A stretch of 64,000 bases of DNA from Carpediemonas membranifera (lineage: Eukaryota; Fornicata). The stretch is from positions 248,001-312,000 of the forward strand of contig JAHDYR010000062.1 of NCBI GenBank assembly GCA_019828565.1. Reading direction: 5' to 3'. Below the pieces are notes generated by a model that was given only the letters and a program-made list of their open reading frames with translations, was not told where the DNA came from and searched no databases. Each line of letters starts with the position of its first letter. Within the stretch, counting starts at the first letter, position 1. Positions 20,354 to 28,700 of the stretch are shown piece by piece. The position numbers and the translations under genes were made by a program.

Positions 20354-20397
20354 TCGGCCGTTCCCCCTCGAACGCGGATTTTTAATGGAGGGGGTGG

Positions 20398-23148
20398 TTA
20401 AAAGTGGGGCCCGAGAAGGCTGAGGTTCATCCTCCTGGTGAGGTCCTCGTTTGTTCTGATGGCGTCAGCGACATAGCTGCGGAGGGAGGTGACGTCCTTC
20501 CATGTGCCCATTGAGAGGATCACCTCCAGCGGGACTCCTGATAGAGCCATCTCCGACGCTGCCCCCTTACGGAAGCTGTGGAGACCCGTCCGTGGACCGA
20601 ACAACGCCTTCACGACTCGTCGGAGGTGTGCGGCTGTGAGCGGTTTGTCTCTGCTCAGGCGCCCGTTGACTATGACTCGCCAGATGGGGGTGTCATCAGC
20701 CAGGTAGTGTGTGCCCTCGACCCAGCGTCTAAGTGCCAAGGCCGGGTTGAAGGCGGCTGATAGCCATACGTATGGTACGCGCTTCTTAACTCCCGTTAGG
20801 ATGGTCTTGGTCCGCTGAATGTGTAGGAGAATGTCGCCGTTCTTGAGTAGCTCCAGGTCGGCCGGGCATAGGGAGAGTATCTCGATGCCTCTGGACACCG
20901 TCAGATAGGCGACTGCCCCAAAGAGACATGCCTGATATGACTCAAAGTCGTCACTCCGGCGCCCCAGTGCCTCGATCATCTCAGCCTTGGTGATGGCGCG
21001 CGAGCCGCCGGTAGTTCCCGCCGTGCTGGCGCCCTTAGCCGCCTGCTTAACGATGTACTTGGAGTTGGCGGGCGGATGCCAGTCTTTGAGGAACTCCTGT
21101 AGCTGAACAATCCAGTAGCCCTTCCTCGCCACGTTCGATGGCCCGCAGAAGGAGCCTTCGTCCTTGAGGAAAGCTACAAGCTGGTCTCGATCCGACAGGC
21201 TGCGATCGCGAGAGCCTTCGAACCTGGCCACCCAGCCGGCCACCGTCCGAGCAGACGCGTGATTAAGGTGAATCACTCTGTCCGACCTGAGGACTCTGTG
21301 GAAAACGTCCTGAACGCCATCACATTGAACCGTAGGCGTCCTCTGTCCTGTAGGTGAAGTAGGTGGGCCAGATCTGAGCTCGAAGCCGGGACGGAGAGAC
21401 GGAGTTTCCAGGACGTCCAACTCTTGAGGAGTCTCATCTCCGGCGCTTGAACCTCTGGGTAGAGGAGAAAGACTGCTGAGGTCCAAGACCTCGGGTGTCC
21501 AGTCTGAGTCTGAACTCTCGCTGTCGCTATCTTCTGGACTATGGCTGCCATAGACGAATTGGGGGCCCAGAGGACGCGACATCCAAGCCTTACGTCTACG
21601 TCCGTTGAGACTGTCTGGACTGGACCCCACTCCGCGAGGACAGATTCCATGCTGGACTCCAGAGAGGAAGGGAGTCGTGAGAAGCCTCTGGACAGCCGAT
21701 CTGCTGCCAGGTTGATGATGCCCGGAGTGTGTAGTCCACGGAGTGTCAGGTTCCGGTCCTCCGCCTCCTTCTGGATCTGGGCTAGAATGTGCAGGGCCTG
21801 AGGTGGAGCCTTCGTAGACCCCGCCTTGTTGAGCCAGGCCAGAGCTGATGTGTTGTCTGAGAAGATCGATAGCTCGCGTTGGGAACTCTGTCTGCCGATC
21901 AGACGGATGCCCTGTAGGATTCCCGCGAGCTCCTTCACGTTGATAGATTCTGCTCTTAGTTCTGGAGTGAACGTGCCCGAGGCTGAGGTCCCATACTCGC
22001 CGTGCACGGCTGCTCCCCACTTGACTCCAGATGCGTCTGTCGATACGACGAGGTCTAAGGAGGGGTGAGCGCCCCAAAGCGACTGAAGTTCTCTGATGTC
22101 TCGGACTGGGCGCTCTCTTAGCAGTAGCAGCCACTCTTGCAGTAGCTCCTTGGAGAGTGGGTCCTGTTGAAGGTGTCTCAGCCGGAGGAAAGCCCCGTGG
22201 GCGGTTGTAGCGAAGTAAGTCAGTCTCCCGAGGATCTTGGCCCAAGTCTCCTGATCGATGGTCTTGCCTGCCAGAGCCTGATGAATGTGAGAGGAGTAAC
22301 GTTTGGCCTTGTCCGCCGGGAGGCGTATTGTAAAACTCGCGGAGTCTATCACGAGCCCCAGATAGACCAATGACTGAGTCGGTGCCCATTCTGACTTCTC
22401 CTCTGAGGTGAGGACACAGAGGTCGGCTAGAGTCCGCCTGATGCGCGGCACCGCCCTCCTCAGGATTTCTCGGTCGCGGTGAAATAAGAGGAAGTCGTCG
22501 AGGTAGACAACGATGGTAAGACCCGTCCGAAGGGCTAGTATCTTGGCGAGTTGGTTGGTGATCGTCTGAAACACGAACGGCGATGCGCGCCAGCCGAAGC
22601 CTAGCACTCTGTACTGAAACGCTCGTCTGTCTGGAAGATAGACTCCTAGCAGCTTGCGGTCCTCCTTCCGTACTGGTACTTGATGGTACCCGGACTTGAG
22701 GTCGAACTTGACCATCCAGTCGCCCCTCTGGAGAAGGGAGAGAGCTCTGCGCAGACCGTAGAGCCGGAAGGATGAGCGCTCTGCCGAGCAGTCGTTCAGT
22801 ATCGTGAGGTTGTGAATGATCCTCTTCGACTCGCCCTTCGGCACAGTAAACAGCGAGGCGGTGTGTCGCAGGGAAGAGGGATTCACTTGCTCTATGACGC
22901 CTGTCTCTATCAAGGAAGGAATCTGCTGGACAATGAATGGGGCGACTGTCGGCTGTTGCCTTGGTGCTGGTGGTTGACTTCTCAGACGGATCTCGACCCC
23001 GTATCGTAACCAGTTGATCACCCGTTGTGATGCTCCCAACCTCTGCCACTCCCTCCACGCCGCGTTCATGCATGGAAAGAGGGTTAGGTGTGGGCTCTCT
23101 TGCCGGAGGATCCTGTCTGAGTGCGACCTCGGTCCTGAGCGCGGCCAC
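20398..23148 (-). CDS. Tyrosine recombinase (C-terminal part of long overlapping frame), copy A
   Basis: A 916-codon frame whose last ~300 residues form the recombinase: an N-terminal SAM-like region (ARTVAGWVARF...), then the catalytic core. The core has the first Arg in VSRGIEIL, a Lys-bearing hairpin (RTKTILTG), the box LHSFRKGAAS (His-x2-Arg), the Trp of GTWKDV and the nucleophile Tyr in LRSYV. It would cut and rejoin the circular cDNA. The upstream 600 codons overlap the RT frame in another phase and show no domain. Expression probably starts near 21400, or by a ribosomal frameshift from RT. The same relative phase recurs in elements C and D. Confidence 0.8.
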   Translation of the reverse strand: MAALRTEVALRQDPPAREPTPNPLSMHERGVEGVAEVGSITTGDQLVTIRGRDPSEKSTTSTKATADSRPIHCPADSFLDRDRRHRASESLFPATHRLAVYCAEGRVEEDHSQPHDTERLLGRALILPALRSAQSSLPSPEGRLDGQVRPQVRVPSSTSTEGGPQAARSLSSRQTSVSVQSARLRLARIAVRVSDDHQPTRQDTSPSDGSYHRCLPRRLPLISPRPRNPEEGGAAHQADSSRPLCPHLRGEVRMGTDSVIGLSGARDRLREFYNTPPGGQGQTLLLSHSSGSGRQDHRSGDLGQDPRETDLLRYNRPRGFPPAETPSTGPTLQGATARVAATAKRAPSPRHQRTSVALGRSPLLRPRRIDRRIWSQVGSSRARRVWDLSLGHVHSRTKSRIYQREGARGNPTGHPSDRQTEFPTRAIDLLRQHISSGLAQQGGVYEGSTSGPAHSSPDPEGGGGPEPDTPWTTHSGHHQPGSRSAVQRLLTTPFLSGVQHGICPRGVGSSPDSLNGRRRKAWMSRPLGPQFVYGSHSPEDSDSESSDSDWTPEVLDLSSLSPLPRGSSAGDETPQELDVLETPSLRPGFELRSGPPTSPTGQRTPTVQCDGVQDVFHRVLRSDRVIHLNHASARTVAGWVARFEGSRDRSLSDRDQLVAFLKDEGSFCGPSNVARKGYWIVQLQEFLKDWHPPANSKYIVKQAAKGASTAGTTGGSRAITKAEMIEALGRRSDDFESYQACLFGAVAYLTVSRGIEILSLCPADLELLKNGDILLHIQRTKTILTGVKKRVPYVWLSAAFNPALALRRWVEGTHYLADDTPIWRVIVNGRLSRDKPLTAAHLRRVVKALFGPRTGLHSFRKGAASEMALSGVPLEVILSMGTWKDVTSLRSYVADAIRTNEDLTRRMNLSLLGPHF
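21273..23069 (-). CDS. Reverse transcriptase-RNase H, YR element A
   Basis: A 598-residue protein. The RT shows DLKSGYHQVPV, LGFGWRASPFVFQ and the catalytic VYLDDFLLF. The RNase H has VSTDASGVKWGA, the Glu in INVKELAGI, FSDNTSALAWL and the final ADRLSR. A C-terminal tail overlaps the start of the recombinase domain. It converts element RNA to DNA. The ATG lies 15 bases downstream of the gag stop codon, so translation may be coupled. The only substitutions I noticed against copy B are a few residues, for example KRIIH for KMIIH. Confidence 0.9.
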   Translation of the reverse strand: MNAAWREWQRLGASQRVINWLRYGVEIRLRSQPPAPRQQPTVAPFIVQQIPSLIETGVIEQVNPSSLRHTASLFTVPKGESKRIIHNLTILNDCSAERSSFRLYGLRRALSLLQRGDWMVKFDLKSGYHQVPVRKEDRKLLGVYLPDRRAFQYRVLGFGWRASPFVFQTITNQLAKILALRTGLTIVVYLDDFLLFHRDREILRRAVPRIRRTLADLCVLTSEEKSEWAPTQSLVYLGLVIDSASFTIRLPADKAKRYSSHIHQALAGKTIDQETWAKILGRLTYFATTAHGAFLRLRHLQQDPLSKELLQEWLLLLRERPVRDIRELQSLWGAHPSLDLVVSTDASGVKWGAAVHGEYGTSASGTFTPELRAESINVKELAGILQGIRLIGRQSSQRELSIFSDNTSALAWLNKAGSTKAPPQALHILAQIQKEAEDRNLTLRGLHTPGIINLAADRLSRGFSRLPSSLESSMESVLAEWGPVQTVSTDVDVRLGCRVLWAPNSSMAAIVQKIATARVQTQTGHPRSWTSAVFLLYPEVQAPEMRLLKSWTSWKLRLSVPASSSDLAHLLHLQDRGRLRFNVMAFRTFSTESSGRTE

Positions 23149-23566
23149 CGCGGCGAAAATTAGCGTCGCGCTTATCGCCCTTAGACTTGGCGCGGGCCGC
23201 CAGTTCCAGGACCTCGTCGCGATCAGGCACGCCCTTCGCCTTGCAATAGTTCTCGAACCGCTCTGCAGTAGCGTCAGTGTACACGTCCTTGATTAGAAGG
23301 TACTGGATTCTTGCAAAGAGAATGTTCCCGATCTCCTTCATCTTTGCGCCGTTCTCGATCCTATTCATGGTCTTGTATACGAATCTGGCCTCGTCTTCGA
23401 GGCCGAACCTCTTTGGCATCTCCAGGAACAGTGGACGGCGAGCTGCTTCTGCTTGCTGCTCCAAAATTGCTTCCGATTTTATCTTAACCAAGCGCTCCAG
23501 CTTCTCGATACGCTTGTTAAGCTCATCGGGACTGTCTTGCGGCGGCAGGTCTTCGTTATCAGACAT
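23084..23566 (-). CDS. Gag-like protein, YR element A
   Basis: A 160-residue protein starting MSDNEDLPPQ, with a short coiled coil (LNKRIEKLERLV), a helical middle and a basic Arg/Gly-rich tail that could bind nucleic acid. No zinc knuckle. The ATG directly touches repeat A1 (23567), so there is no leader apart from the repeat. Identified as gag by position before the RT and by its copies in B and, more distantly, in element C. Confidence 0.75.
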   Translation of the reverse strand: MSDNEDLPPQDSPDELNKRIEKLERLVKIKSEAILEQQAEAARRPLFLEMPKRFGLEDEARFVYKTMNRIENGAKMKEIGNILFARIQYLLIKDVYTDATAERFENYCKAKGVPDRDEVLELAARAKSKGDKRDANFRRGGRAQDRGRTQTGSSGKRAHT

Positions 23567-23647
23567 CCTGCCGATGCGTTTCGAAGTGTGACCTAAAGTG
23601 CACATTGATCGGCGCGCGCAGGTGCCAGTGATGGTCCTGTGACAGGA
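23567..23647 (-). repeat. Split repeat A1 of YR element A
   Basis: An 81-bp repeat at the element 5' end, identical to 20104-20184, 23796-23876 and 27259-27339. Here it is joined straight to repeat B2 of copy B at 23648, without the TCCACAAA spacer found between A2 and B1. Confidence 0.88.
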
Positions 23648-23933
23648 GTGTGGCTCTATAACAGAGAGCCCTCCTCTTAAATCCAACCAAAATGGGGGGG
23701 CGAGTATTTACTTCGGGTGGCTTCCCCGAGCTCTTATGACAGACCCGGGTAAATCCTCGTCTCGCGATCCGGTCAGGTCCGAAACGGCTCCGACACCTGC
23801 CGATGCGTTTCGAAGTGTGACCTAAAGTGCACATTGATCGGCGCGCGCAGGTGCCAGTGATGGTCCTGTGACAGGATCCACAAAGTGTGGCTCTATAACA
23901 GAGAGCCCTCCTCTTAAATCCAACCAAAATGGG
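23648..23933 (-). repeat. Split direct repeats B2-A2-B1 at 3' end of YR element B
   Basis: B2 at 23648-23696, A2 at 23796-23876, B1 at 23876-23933, as in copy A with an offset of 3692 bp. Confidence 0.85.
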
Positions 23934-24089
23934 ACAATCCCGCAAGACGTCCCTGTGGGACTAAAGCTTTGGGCCGGCGAGTCTATCTCGCCTCGACCAG
24001 AGTTAAGAATTAATGATGAATCCAGGCCGGCGAGTCCGTCTCGCCTCGGCCGTTCCCCCTCGAACGCGGATGTTTAATGGAGGGGGTGG

Positions 24090-26840
24090 TTAAAAGTGGG
24101 GCCCGAGAAGGCTGAGGTTCATCCTCCTGGTGAGGTCCTCGTTTGTTCTGATGGCGTCAGCGACATAGCTGCGGAGGGAGGTGACGTCCTTCCATGTGCC
24201 CATTGAGAGGATCACCTCCAGCGGGACTCCTGATAGAGCCATCTCCGACGCTGCCCCCTTACGGAAGCTGTGGAGACCCGTCCGTGGACCGAACAACGCC
24301 TTCACGACTCGTCGGAGGTGTGCGGCTGTGAGCGGTTTGTCTCTGCTCAGGCGCCCGTTGACTATGACTCGCCAGATGGGGGTGTCATCAGCCAGGTAGT
24401 GTGTGCCCTCGACCCAGCGTCTAAGTGCCAAGGCCGGGTTGAAGGCGGCTGATAGCCATACGTATGGTACGCGCTTCTTAACTCCCGTTAGGATGGTCTT
24501 GGTCCGCTGAATGTGTAGGAGAATGTCGCCGTTCTTGAGTAGCTCCAGGTCGGCCGGGCATAGGGAGAGTATCTCGATGCCTCTGGACACCGTCAGATAG
24601 GCGACTGCCCCAAAGAGACATGCCTGATATGACTCAAAGTCGTCACTCCGGCGCCCCAGTGCCTCGATCATCTCAGCCTTGGTGATGGCGCGCGAGCCGC
24701 CGGTAGTTCCCGCCGTGCTGGCGCCCTTAGCCGCCTGCTTAACGATGTACTTGGAGTTGGCGGGCGGATGCCAGTCTTTGAGGAACTCCTGTAGCTGAAC
24801 AATCCAGTAGCCCTTCCTCGCCACGTTCGATGGCCCGCAGAAGGAGCCTTCGTCCTTGAGGAAAGCTACAAGCTGGTCTCGATCCGACAGGCTGCGATCG
24901 CGAGAGCCTTCGAACCTGGCCACCCAGCCGGCCACCGTCCGAGCAGACGCGTGATTAAGGTGAATCACTCTGTCCGACCTGAGGACTCTGTGGAAAACGT
25001 CCTGAACGCCATCACATTGAACCGTAGGCGTCCTCTGTCCTGTAGGTGAAGTAGGTGGGCCAGATCTGAGCTCGAAGCCGGGACGGAGAGACGGAGTTTC
25101 CAGGACGTCCAACTCTTGAGGAGTCTCATCTCCGGCGCTTGAACCTCTGGGTAGAGGAGAAAGACTGCTGAGGTCCAAGACCTCGGGTGTCCAGTCTGAG
25201 TCTGAACTCTCGCTGTCGCTATCTTCTGGACTATGGCTGCCATAGACGAATTGGGGGCCCAGAGGACGCGACATCCAAGCCTTACGTCTACGTCCGTTGA
25301 GACTGTCTGGACTGGACCCCACTCCGCGAGGACAGATTCCATGCTGGACTCCAGAGAGGAAGGGAGTCGTGAGAAGCCTCTGGACAGCCGATCTGCTGCC
25401 AGGTTGATGATGCCCGGAGTGTGTAGTCCACGGAGTGTCAGGTTCCGGTCCTCCGCCTCCTTCTGGATCTGGGCTAGAATGTGCAGGGCCTGAGGTGGAG
25501 CCTTCGTAGACCCCGCCTTGTTGAGCCAGGCCAGAGCTGATGTGTTGTCTGAGAAGATCGATAGCTCGCGTTGGGAACTCTGTCTGCCGATCAGACGGAT
25601 GCCCTGTAGGATTCCCGCGAGCTCCTTCACGTTGATAGATTCTGCTCTTAGTTCTGGAGTGAACGTGCCCGAGGCTGAGGTCCCATACTCGCCGTGCACG
25701 GCTGCTCCCCACTTGACTCCAGATGCGTCTGTCGATACGACGAGGTCTAAGGAGGGGTGAGCGCCCCAAAGCGACTGAAGTTCTCTGATGTCTCGGACTG
25801 GGCGCTCTCTTAGCAGTAGCAGCCACTCTTGCAGTAGCTCCTTGGAGAGTGGGTCCTGTTGAAGGTGTCTCAGCCGGAGGAAAGCCCCGTGGGCGGTTGT
25901 AGCGAAGTAAGTCAGTCTCCCGAGGATCTTGGCCCAAGTCTCCTGATCGATGGTCTTGCCTGCCAGAGCCTGATGAATGTGAGAGGAGTAACGTTTGGCC
26001 TTGTCCGCCGGGAGGCGTATTGTAAAACTCGCGGAGTCTATCACGAGCCCCAGATAGACCAATGACTGAGTCGGTGCCCATTCTGACTTCTCCTCTGAGG
26101 TGAGGACACAGAGGTCGGCTAGAGTCCGCCTGATGCGCGGCACCGCCCTCCTCAGGATTTCTCGGTCGCGGTGAAATAAGAGGAAGTCGTCGAGGTAGAC
26201 AACGATGGTAAGACCCGTCCGAAGGGCTAGTATCTTGGCGAGTTGGTTGGTGATCGTCTGAAACACGAACGGCGATGCGCGCCAGCCGAAGCCTAGCACT
26301 CTGTACTGAAACGCTCGTCCGTCTGGAAGATAGACTCCTAGCAGCTTGCGGTCCTCCTTCCGTACTGGTACTTGATGGTACCCGGACTTGAGGTCGAACT
26401 TGACCATCCAGTCGCCCCTCTGGAGAAGGGAGAGAGCTCTGCGCAGACCGTAGAGCCGGAAGGATGAGCGCTCTGCCGAGCAGTCGTTCAGTATCGTGAG
26501 GTTGTGAATGATCATCTTCGACTCGCCCTTCGGCACAGTAAACAGCGAGGCGGTGTGTCGCAGGGAAGAGGGATTCACTTGCTCTATGACGCCTGTCTCT
26601 ATCAAGGAAGGAATCTGCTGGACAATGAATGGGGCGACTGTCGGCTGTTGCCTTGGTGCTGGTGGTTGACTTCTCAGACGGATCTCGACCCCGTATCGTA
26701 ACCAGTTGATCACCTGTTGTGATGCTCCCAACCTCTGCCACTCCCTCCACGCCGCGTTCATGCATGGAAAGAGGGTTAGGTGTGGGCTCTCTTGCCGGAG
26801 GATCCTGTCTGAGTGCGACCTCGGTCCTGAGCGCGGCCAC
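24090..26840 (-). CDS. Tyrosine recombinase (C-terminal part of long overlapping frame), copy B
   Basis: Same as the copy A frame: 916 codons with the recombinase in the last 300, carrying VSRGIE, LHSFRKGAAS, GTWKDV and LRSYV. Upstream codons overlap RT in the phase one base back. Catalytic residues are all kept, so it should be functional. Confidence 0.8.
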   Translation of the reverse strand: MAALRTEVALRQDPPAREPTPNPLSMHERGVEGVAEVGSITTGDQLVTIRGRDPSEKSTTSTKATADSRPIHCPADSFLDRDRRHRASESLFPATHRLAVYCAEGRVEDDHSQPHDTERLLGRALILPALRSAQSSLPSPEGRLDGQVRPQVRVPSSTSTEGGPQAARSLSSRRTSVSVQSARLRLARIAVRVSDDHQPTRQDTSPSDGSYHRCLPRRLPLISPRPRNPEEGGAAHQADSSRPLCPHLRGEVRMGTDSVIGLSGARDRLREFYNTPPGGQGQTLLLSHSSGSGRQDHRSGDLGQDPRETDLLRYNRPRGFPPAETPSTGPTLQGATARVAATAKRAPSPRHQRTSVALGRSPLLRPRRIDRRIWSQVGSSRARRVWDLSLGHVHSRTKSRIYQREGARGNPTGHPSDRQTEFPTRAIDLLRQHISSGLAQQGGVYEGSTSGPAHSSPDPEGGGGPEPDTPWTTHSGHHQPGSRSAVQRLLTTPFLSGVQHGICPRGVGSSPDSLNGRRRKAWMSRPLGPQFVYGSHSPEDSDSESSDSDWTPEVLDLSSLSPLPRGSSAGDETPQELDVLETPSLRPGFELRSGPPTSPTGQRTPTVQCDGVQDVFHRVLRSDRVIHLNHASARTVAGWVARFEGSRDRSLSDRDQLVAFLKDEGSFCGPSNVARKGYWIVQLQEFLKDWHPPANSKYIVKQAAKGASTAGTTGGSRAITKAEMIEALGRRSDDFESYQACLFGAVAYLTVSRGIEILSLCPADLELLKNGDILLHIQRTKTILTGVKKRVPYVWLSAAFNPALALRRWVEGTHYLADDTPIWRVIVNGRLSRDKPLTAAHLRRVVKALFGPRTGLHSFRKGAASEMALSGVPLEVILSMGTWKDVTSLRSYVADAIRTNEDLTRRMNLSLLGPHF
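24965..26761 (-). CDS. Reverse transcriptase-RNase H, YR element B
   Basis: 598 residues with intact VYLDD, STDASG and ADRLSR motifs. It starts 15 bases after the gag stop. Nearly identical to copy A. Confidence 0.9.
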   Translation of the reverse strand: MNAAWREWQRLGASQQVINWLRYGVEIRLRSQPPAPRQQPTVAPFIVQQIPSLIETGVIEQVNPSSLRHTASLFTVPKGESKMIIHNLTILNDCSAERSSFRLYGLRRALSLLQRGDWMVKFDLKSGYHQVPVRKEDRKLLGVYLPDGRAFQYRVLGFGWRASPFVFQTITNQLAKILALRTGLTIVVYLDDFLLFHRDREILRRAVPRIRRTLADLCVLTSEEKSEWAPTQSLVYLGLVIDSASFTIRLPADKAKRYSSHIHQALAGKTIDQETWAKILGRLTYFATTAHGAFLRLRHLQQDPLSKELLQEWLLLLRERPVRDIRELQSLWGAHPSLDLVVSTDASGVKWGAAVHGEYGTSASGTFTPELRAESINVKELAGILQGIRLIGRQSSQRELSIFSDNTSALAWLNKAGSTKAPPQALHILAQIQKEAEDRNLTLRGLHTPGIINLAADRLSRGFSRLPSSLESSMESVLAEWGPVQTVSTDVDVRLGCRVLWAPNSSMAAIVQKIATARVQTQTGHPRSWTSAVFLLYPEVQAPEMRLLKSWTSWKLRLSVPASSSDLAHLLHLQDRGRLRFNVMAFRTFSTESSGRTE

Positions 26841-27258
26841 CGCGGCGAAAATTAGCGTCGCGCTTATCGCCCTTAGACTTGGCGCGGGCCGCCAGTTCCA
26901 GGACCTCGTCGCGATCAGGCACGCCCTTCGCCTTGCAATAGTTCTCGAACCGCTCTGCAGTAGCGTCAGTGTACACGTCCTTGATTAGAAGGTACTGGAT
27001 TCTTGCAAAGAGAATGTTCCCGATCTCCTTCATCTTTGCGCCGTTCTCGATCCTATTCATGGTCTTGTATACGAATCTGGCCTCATCTTCGAGGCCGAAC
27101 CTCTTTGGCATCTCCAGGAACAGTGGACGGCGAGCTGCTTCTGCTTGCTGCTCCAAAATTGCTTCCGATTGTATCTTAACCAAGCGCTCCAGCTTCTCGA
27201 TACGCTTGTTAAGCTCATCGGGACTGTCTTGCGGCGGCAGGTCTTCGTTATCAGACAT
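26776..27258 (-). CDS. Gag-like protein, YR element B
   Basis: 160 residues, nearly identical to the copy A protein. The ATG again abuts repeat A1 (27259) with no intervening base. A helical N-terminal half and a basic GGRAQDRGR-type tail. Confidence 0.75.
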   Translation of the reverse strand: MSDNEDLPPQDSPDELNKRIEKLERLVKIQSEAILEQQAEAARRPLFLEMPKRFGLEDEARFVYKTMNRIENGAKMKEIGNILFARIQYLLIKDVYTDATAERFENYCKAKGVPDRDEVLELAARAKSKGDKRDANFRRGGRAQDRGRTQTGSSGKRAHT

Positions 27259-27339
27259 CCTGCCGATGCGTTTCGAAGTGTGACCTAAAGTGCACATTGA
27301 TCGGCGCGCGCAGGTGCCAGTGATGGTCCTGTGACAGGA
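27259..27339 (-). repeat. Split repeat A1 of YR element B
   Basis: 81-bp repeat at the outer 5' end of the tandem array. Beyond 27339 the sequence is unrelated, and 27340-27463 is a short non-coding gap that probably includes the 3' end of element C. Confidence 0.85.
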
Positions 27340-27463
27340 CATACGACGTCTTTCCAACGGAAATGTCCCGCCGGCACAAGCTATACCTTTCTCGAAGAAG
27401 CCTCTAACTTGCACGTCCACATATGTCTACATGTCCAAGTCAAATCACCGTCCCATCGATGAT

Positions 27464-28700
27464 TTACCTGAGGAGGATGTCGGAAAGGCGCCGCTGCACC
27501 TCAGGGTGCTGGCGCACACCATTCGCCAGGTACCTCAACATACTTGATGTTGTCCTCCATCCCCCCATAGACATGATTGTATATGGAGCGACTGACTCCA
27601 CCGCCCAGGTGGTCGCCGCCCCTTTCCTGAATGAGTGAAGGGTTGTGTCGTGGCCGTACATCTGCGACACCCACCTGCGCATTGTCGCCTTGCTGAGGGC
27701 CTGCCTCAGAGAGACCTTGTCCTTCCGGACCCGTCTCCACAGGCTGTTGTCGCAATACCGTATTAATATTTATATATTTTATGGGTGTCGTCTTGGTCCT
27801 ACTTGGTCCGAGACGACACCAGTGTGTCGAAATAAATTAGCGCATCGTTACAACACTGTCTCCATCCCGCCGTGTGGCGGTCGCGATCCAGAGCTTTAGG
27901 GCTCTCGCTGGGTTGAAGTCACAGACCATCCTGTTCACAATCAGTTTTCTCGTCCCAGTCTCCGTCTTCGTTCTATTGATCCGCAGGACTGCATTGCCCT
28001 CCGGGTCGAACTGGATATCCCCCTTTGTCAGGTTGAAGATCTCCGCCCCTCTAGCGGCTGTCATGAAGCACAGTGTTGAGAAGAGGACGACCTGGAAGTG
28101 GCGGGGGGACGTCCTCCAAGTCTTCGTTACACGCTGTACCTCGGCCGAGGTCACTGGCCGGGCGCCTCCAGTGAGACCTTGGAGCGAGGCTCTATTCGAA
28201 GCCCCGATGATGATCTGTCGCGCGGCCAGCGGCAGCTTCCAGTCCGAGATAAGCGGGGCTGCCTCGCAGATCCAATAGCCCTTCCGCGTAATCGAAGCAG
28301 GGCCGCACGTGCCTGCTTCCCTACTGAGGTACTGTTTGAGCTGCTCGTTGTCTGGAAGGGTCCTGTCCCGCTCTCTAAGGAACTTGCAGACCCAGCCAGC
28401 CGCGGCCCTACGCGAGTCTTCATCCCTGAAATGTGCTAGTCTGTCGTGTCTGACGAGGGCCTCGAAGTCGTCCGGACCACCATCGCCATGAGGCGGATCT
28501 TGTCGTTCTTCTCGAGCCAGCTCAGTTCCGAGTCCGCATACTGGTTGGCTGGGACAGAGTAGTAAGCCTTGTGGCGTGATAGGCGCTTCAGTGTCCTCAT
28601 CTCCGGTGAGCTGTAGTCTGGGGTCACAATTATCACTGCTGACGTCCAGGTCAGAGGGGAGCCACTCTGGGTCTGCTCCCGAATCGATTGTATACGACGG
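27464..28700 (-). pseudogene. Tyrosine recombinase of YR element C, split by a solo LTR
   Basis: The N-terminal and middle parts (AAAGWVCKFL, TAARGAEIFNL, INRTKTETG) lie in the frame ending at 27837. The box LHSFRKGAAT, the Trp of GGWRTT and the Tyr of LRYLAN lie in the frame 27682-27464. Between them sits a 108-bp insertion with 4-bp duplications, and the reading frame is continuous across it (GDS then LW). The gene was intact before that insertion. The recombinase frame also extends upstream over the RT gene to 30476, one base out of phase, as in elements A and B. Confidence 0.82.
27748..27855 (+). mobile_element. Solo LTR (108 bp) with CTGT target duplication
   Basis: Starts TGTCGCAATACC and ends TTACAACA, giving TG...CA ends. 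It is flanked by CTGT at 27744-27747 and 27856-27859. It contains the hairpin CGACAC-CAGT-GTGTCG (27814-27829) followed at once by AATAAA (27831-27836), the same module as in the E5 LTR. It is probably left by recombination between the LTRs of a gypsy element in plus orientation. Confidence 0.8.

Larger units (their letters stand above)
19956..23647 (-). mobile_element. Ngaro/PAT-like YR retrotransposon, copy A
   Basis: A 3692-bp unit encoding gag, RT-RNase H and a tyrosine recombinase on the minus strand, with split direct repeats and no LTRs or integrase. The next unit (23648-27339) has exactly the same length and is nearly identical. They abut with A1 of one joined directly to B2 of the other. 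No target duplication is visible, which fits integration of a circular DNA by the recombinase. Confidence 0.88.
23648..27339 (-). mobile_element. Ngaro/PAT-like YR retrotransposon, copy B
   Basis: Second 3692-bp unit of the tandem pair, upstream in the transcription direction. All three genes are open. A handful of substitutions separates it from copy A, for example VEDDH for VEEDH in the long frame and IQSEA for IKSEA in gag, so the array is recent. The flank at 27340 (CATACGACG) bears no resemblance to the flank at the other end. Confidence 0.88.
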
